From Paenibacillus sp. H1-7 (lineage in GTDB: Bacteria > Bacillota > Bacilli > Paenibacillales > NBRC-103111): a stretch of DNA of 64,000 nucleotides. The stretch spans positions 2,853,501-2,917,500 of the forward strand of contig NZ_CP031168.1 in the NCBI RefSeq assembly GCF_022354825.1, read 5' to 3'. Both the position numbers and the translations under genes were made by a program. Below the pieces are notes generated by a model that was not told where the DNA came from, made no database searches, and worked only from the letters and a program-made list of their open reading frames with translations. Below, piece by piece: positions 62,812 through 64,000 of the stretch (positions within the stretch are counted from its first letter, which is position 1; the number at the start of each line of letters is the position of its first letter).

Positions 62812-63477
62812 ATGCAATTCTATTTAGTGAGGTGCTTCGATCTGAGGACGTTTGGAGACAAGGACACGTTTGCGATCAGATATGAGTTCGTAACTAATCC
62901 TTTTAATGAACATAGTTTGGTTGGAGATACATGGGGTAAATTTGAATTACTTATAAGCGGAGTAGATGTTTGCCAAATAATGAGAGAACGCAGTGTTATT
63001 ACCTACCAATGGAATTTGATTTATATTGTTGAATGGTTTAGTGAAAATCTAATTTATATATTGGGTGATGATCCATTCCCTCTCCCTGTAGAAGGGCAAC
63101 ACTCGCTTGAACTTTTAGATAATAGTTTTATAAGTGAACTAGATAATGATAGTGATTTTGATGAATGGTTCGACATAAAGCAAAACTGGGAGTTTAAACA
63201 CTCATGGTTTTTAAATAGAGCGGGTTCTTTTTTACCAGTCGTATTATTCAGACGTGTTAACGATGAAATAGAGATTGCTTGGAGCAATGGATCGACGTAC
63301 TCTTCACATGGAGTCTCGTTCATTAATCCGACTGGAGTTAAATACATATCATTTAGAAAGTTTGAATTAATCATAACAAATTTTATCAAAGACTTCTTGG
63401 GCAATCTTATGCTTACTTCAAAAAATAAAAGTGACGCCATTAAATTTAGGCAAAAAATAATAAACTTAATCAAATAG
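62812..63477 (+). CDS. AT-rich orphan protein of unknown function
   Basis: This 221-residue protein is not recognised. It is soluble, acidic, rich in Asn, Asp, Ile and aromatic residues, with no signal peptide or clear motif. Its DNA is markedly AT-rich against its neighbours, with AAT, ATT and TTA codons frequent, which suggests recent transfer. The start is the ATG at 62812 or the GTG just before it; neither has a good ribosome binding site. It lies between the radical SAM terminator and repeat copy D. An immunity-type or toxin-linked protein is a guess from size and composition only. Confidence 0.6.
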   Translation: MQFYLVRCFDLRTFGDKDTFAIRYEFVTNPFNEHSLVGDTWGKFELLISGVDVCQIMRERSVITYQWNLIYIVEWFSENLIYILGDDPFPLPVEGQHSLELLDNSFISELDNDSDFDEWFDIKQNWEFKHSWFLNRAGSFLPVVLFRRVNDEIEIAWSNGSTYSSHGVSFINPTGVKYISFRKFELIITNFIKDFLGNLMLTSKNKSDAIKFRQKIINLIK

Positions 63478-63511
63478 TCGTGGTCCATAGAAATAGCGAT
63501 CATATAACCTG

Positions 63512-63696
63512 GATCGGACCGTGGTTCCGCTATTCAAGCCAAATAGCCCAAAATGGCGGGCGGATCGGACTACAGATCCGTTATTTGGCTGAATTAGGCC
63601 GATTTGGACCGGAAAACCGGTCAATAACGGATCCTGTGTCCGATCGCCTCGCCAAAACACCGGTTTTCCGTCAAATAGCGGACTCACGGTCCGATC
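63512..63696. repeat. 185-bp palindromic intergenic element, copy D
   Basis: Two reverse modules (63512-63534, 63563-63586) and two forward modules (63622-63645, 63672-63696) of the AAATAACGGAnnnnnnnTCCGATC family are present. The outer ends read GATCGGACC and GGTCCGATC, so the element is bounded by inverted copies of the same word. Confidence 0.87.
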
Positions 63697-63831
63697 GGTA
63701 GTGTAGTTTTATTGCCCATCCATCAAGCCGGCGTTTCAGAAGCCGATCAAGAGCAGTATTGTACAAAGTGTAACTCAAAACGCCCGCGCCTCAGCTACTC
63801 CATATAATGAGTTTCCTACGCCACAATCTAA

Positions 63832-64000
63832 CCTGCGTCGAAGAGTCCAATCGATTTCGCGGTACATACAATGTTACTCCATAACGCCTTACCTTTGCCT
63901 TTGATCCATACAAAGAGTCCGGGCGCTCACTATATTACAGATCAAGCCTGCGTCGAAGAGTCCAATCAAGTTCATGCGGTACATACAATGTTACTCCATA
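63832..64000. repeat. Direct repeat pair of about 53 bp
   Basis: A 52-base copy (63832-63883) and a 54-base copy (63947-64000) are almost identical, differing by a 2-base insertion and a few substitutions inside; the words CCTGCGTCGAAGAGTCCAAT and TACATACAATGTTACTCCAT are shared. Their starts are 115 bases apart and the second runs to the window edge, so an array may continue. Confidence 0.75.

Larger units (their letters stand above)
63478..64000. other. Non-coding end of the window with repeats
   Basis: No gene is supported in these 523 bases. They hold repeat copy D (63512-63696) and a pair of long direct repeats (63832-64000). Confidence 0.7.

Noticed and set aside
63512..63696. Insertion sequence with transposase
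   Set aside because: The element is only 185 bases long with no reading frame of its own, and no transposase gene is seen near any of the three copies.
63832..64000. CRISPR array
   Set aside because: Only two repeat units are visible, the units are longer than CRISPR repeats and contain indels, the spacing is about 63 bases, and there are no cas genes.

Overview
The window looks like chromosomal DNA of a Paenibacillus-type Gram-positive soil bacterium. This is inferred from the mid-50s GC content by eye, strong GGAGG ribosome binding sites with ATG/GTG/TTG starts, several LplB/YtcP-type sugar ABC importers with lipoprotein binding proteins, paired AraC-type response regulators and YesM-type sensor kinases, sigma-A promoters and CcpA-like cre sites. 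No rRNA, tRNA, CRISPR array, phage or transposase gene was seen.

Layout. (1) 1-9420: the 3' end of an unrecognised gene, then a sugar importer, two cytoplasmic sulfatases and a LacI regulator, probably a locus for sulfated saccharides. (2) 9421-15373, minus strand: an NAD-dependent epimerase, a mannonate-dehydratase-like enolase-superfamily enzyme, a glycosyltransferase with a very basic tail, and a MocR/GntR aminotransferase-like regulator. (3) 15677-20036: a PhyH dioxygenase fused to HEAT repeats, then an ArsR-type regulator divergent from a GH2 glycosidase across a shared palindromic operator. (4) 20787-43503: a large plus-strand catabolic block bracketed by two two-component systems. It holds two sugar importers, tandem GH29-like proteins, a second PhyH-like protein lacking the usual HxD acid, a MATE exporter, twin ThuA proteins around an MFS carrier and a Gfo/Idh/MocA oxidoreductase. 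(5) 43665-47563: a GNAT/LLM-oxidoreductase pair, an orphan cre-controlled sugar-binding lipoprotein and a secreted NlpC/P60 peptidase. (6) 48047-59182: a C-P lyase operon, phnF-D-C-E-E-G-H-I-J-K-L-M, plus a TIM-barrel isomerase-like gene. It is preceded by a possible Pho box, and phnC carries a deletion that removes the ABC signature and shifts the frame. (7) 59577-64000: a beta-helix protein, a radical SAM/SPASM protein, an AT-rich orphan gene and repeats.

The genes suggest an organism that imports oligosaccharides with dedicated ABC transporters, trims them in the cytoplasm with sulfatases and glycosidases, and channels the sugars through oxidoreductases, isomerases and dehydratases. It can also probably use phosphonates when phosphate is scarce.

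The most notable non-coding signal is a family of three intergenic elements of 181-185 bp (9663-9844, 20368-20548, 63512-63696). Each contains four ~24-bp modules arranged reverse-reverse-forward-forward, so the whole element is an imperfect palindrome. The other strong observations are the damaged phnC, the shared operator at 18163-18178, the leader terminator upstream of the first importer, and the PhyH variants.
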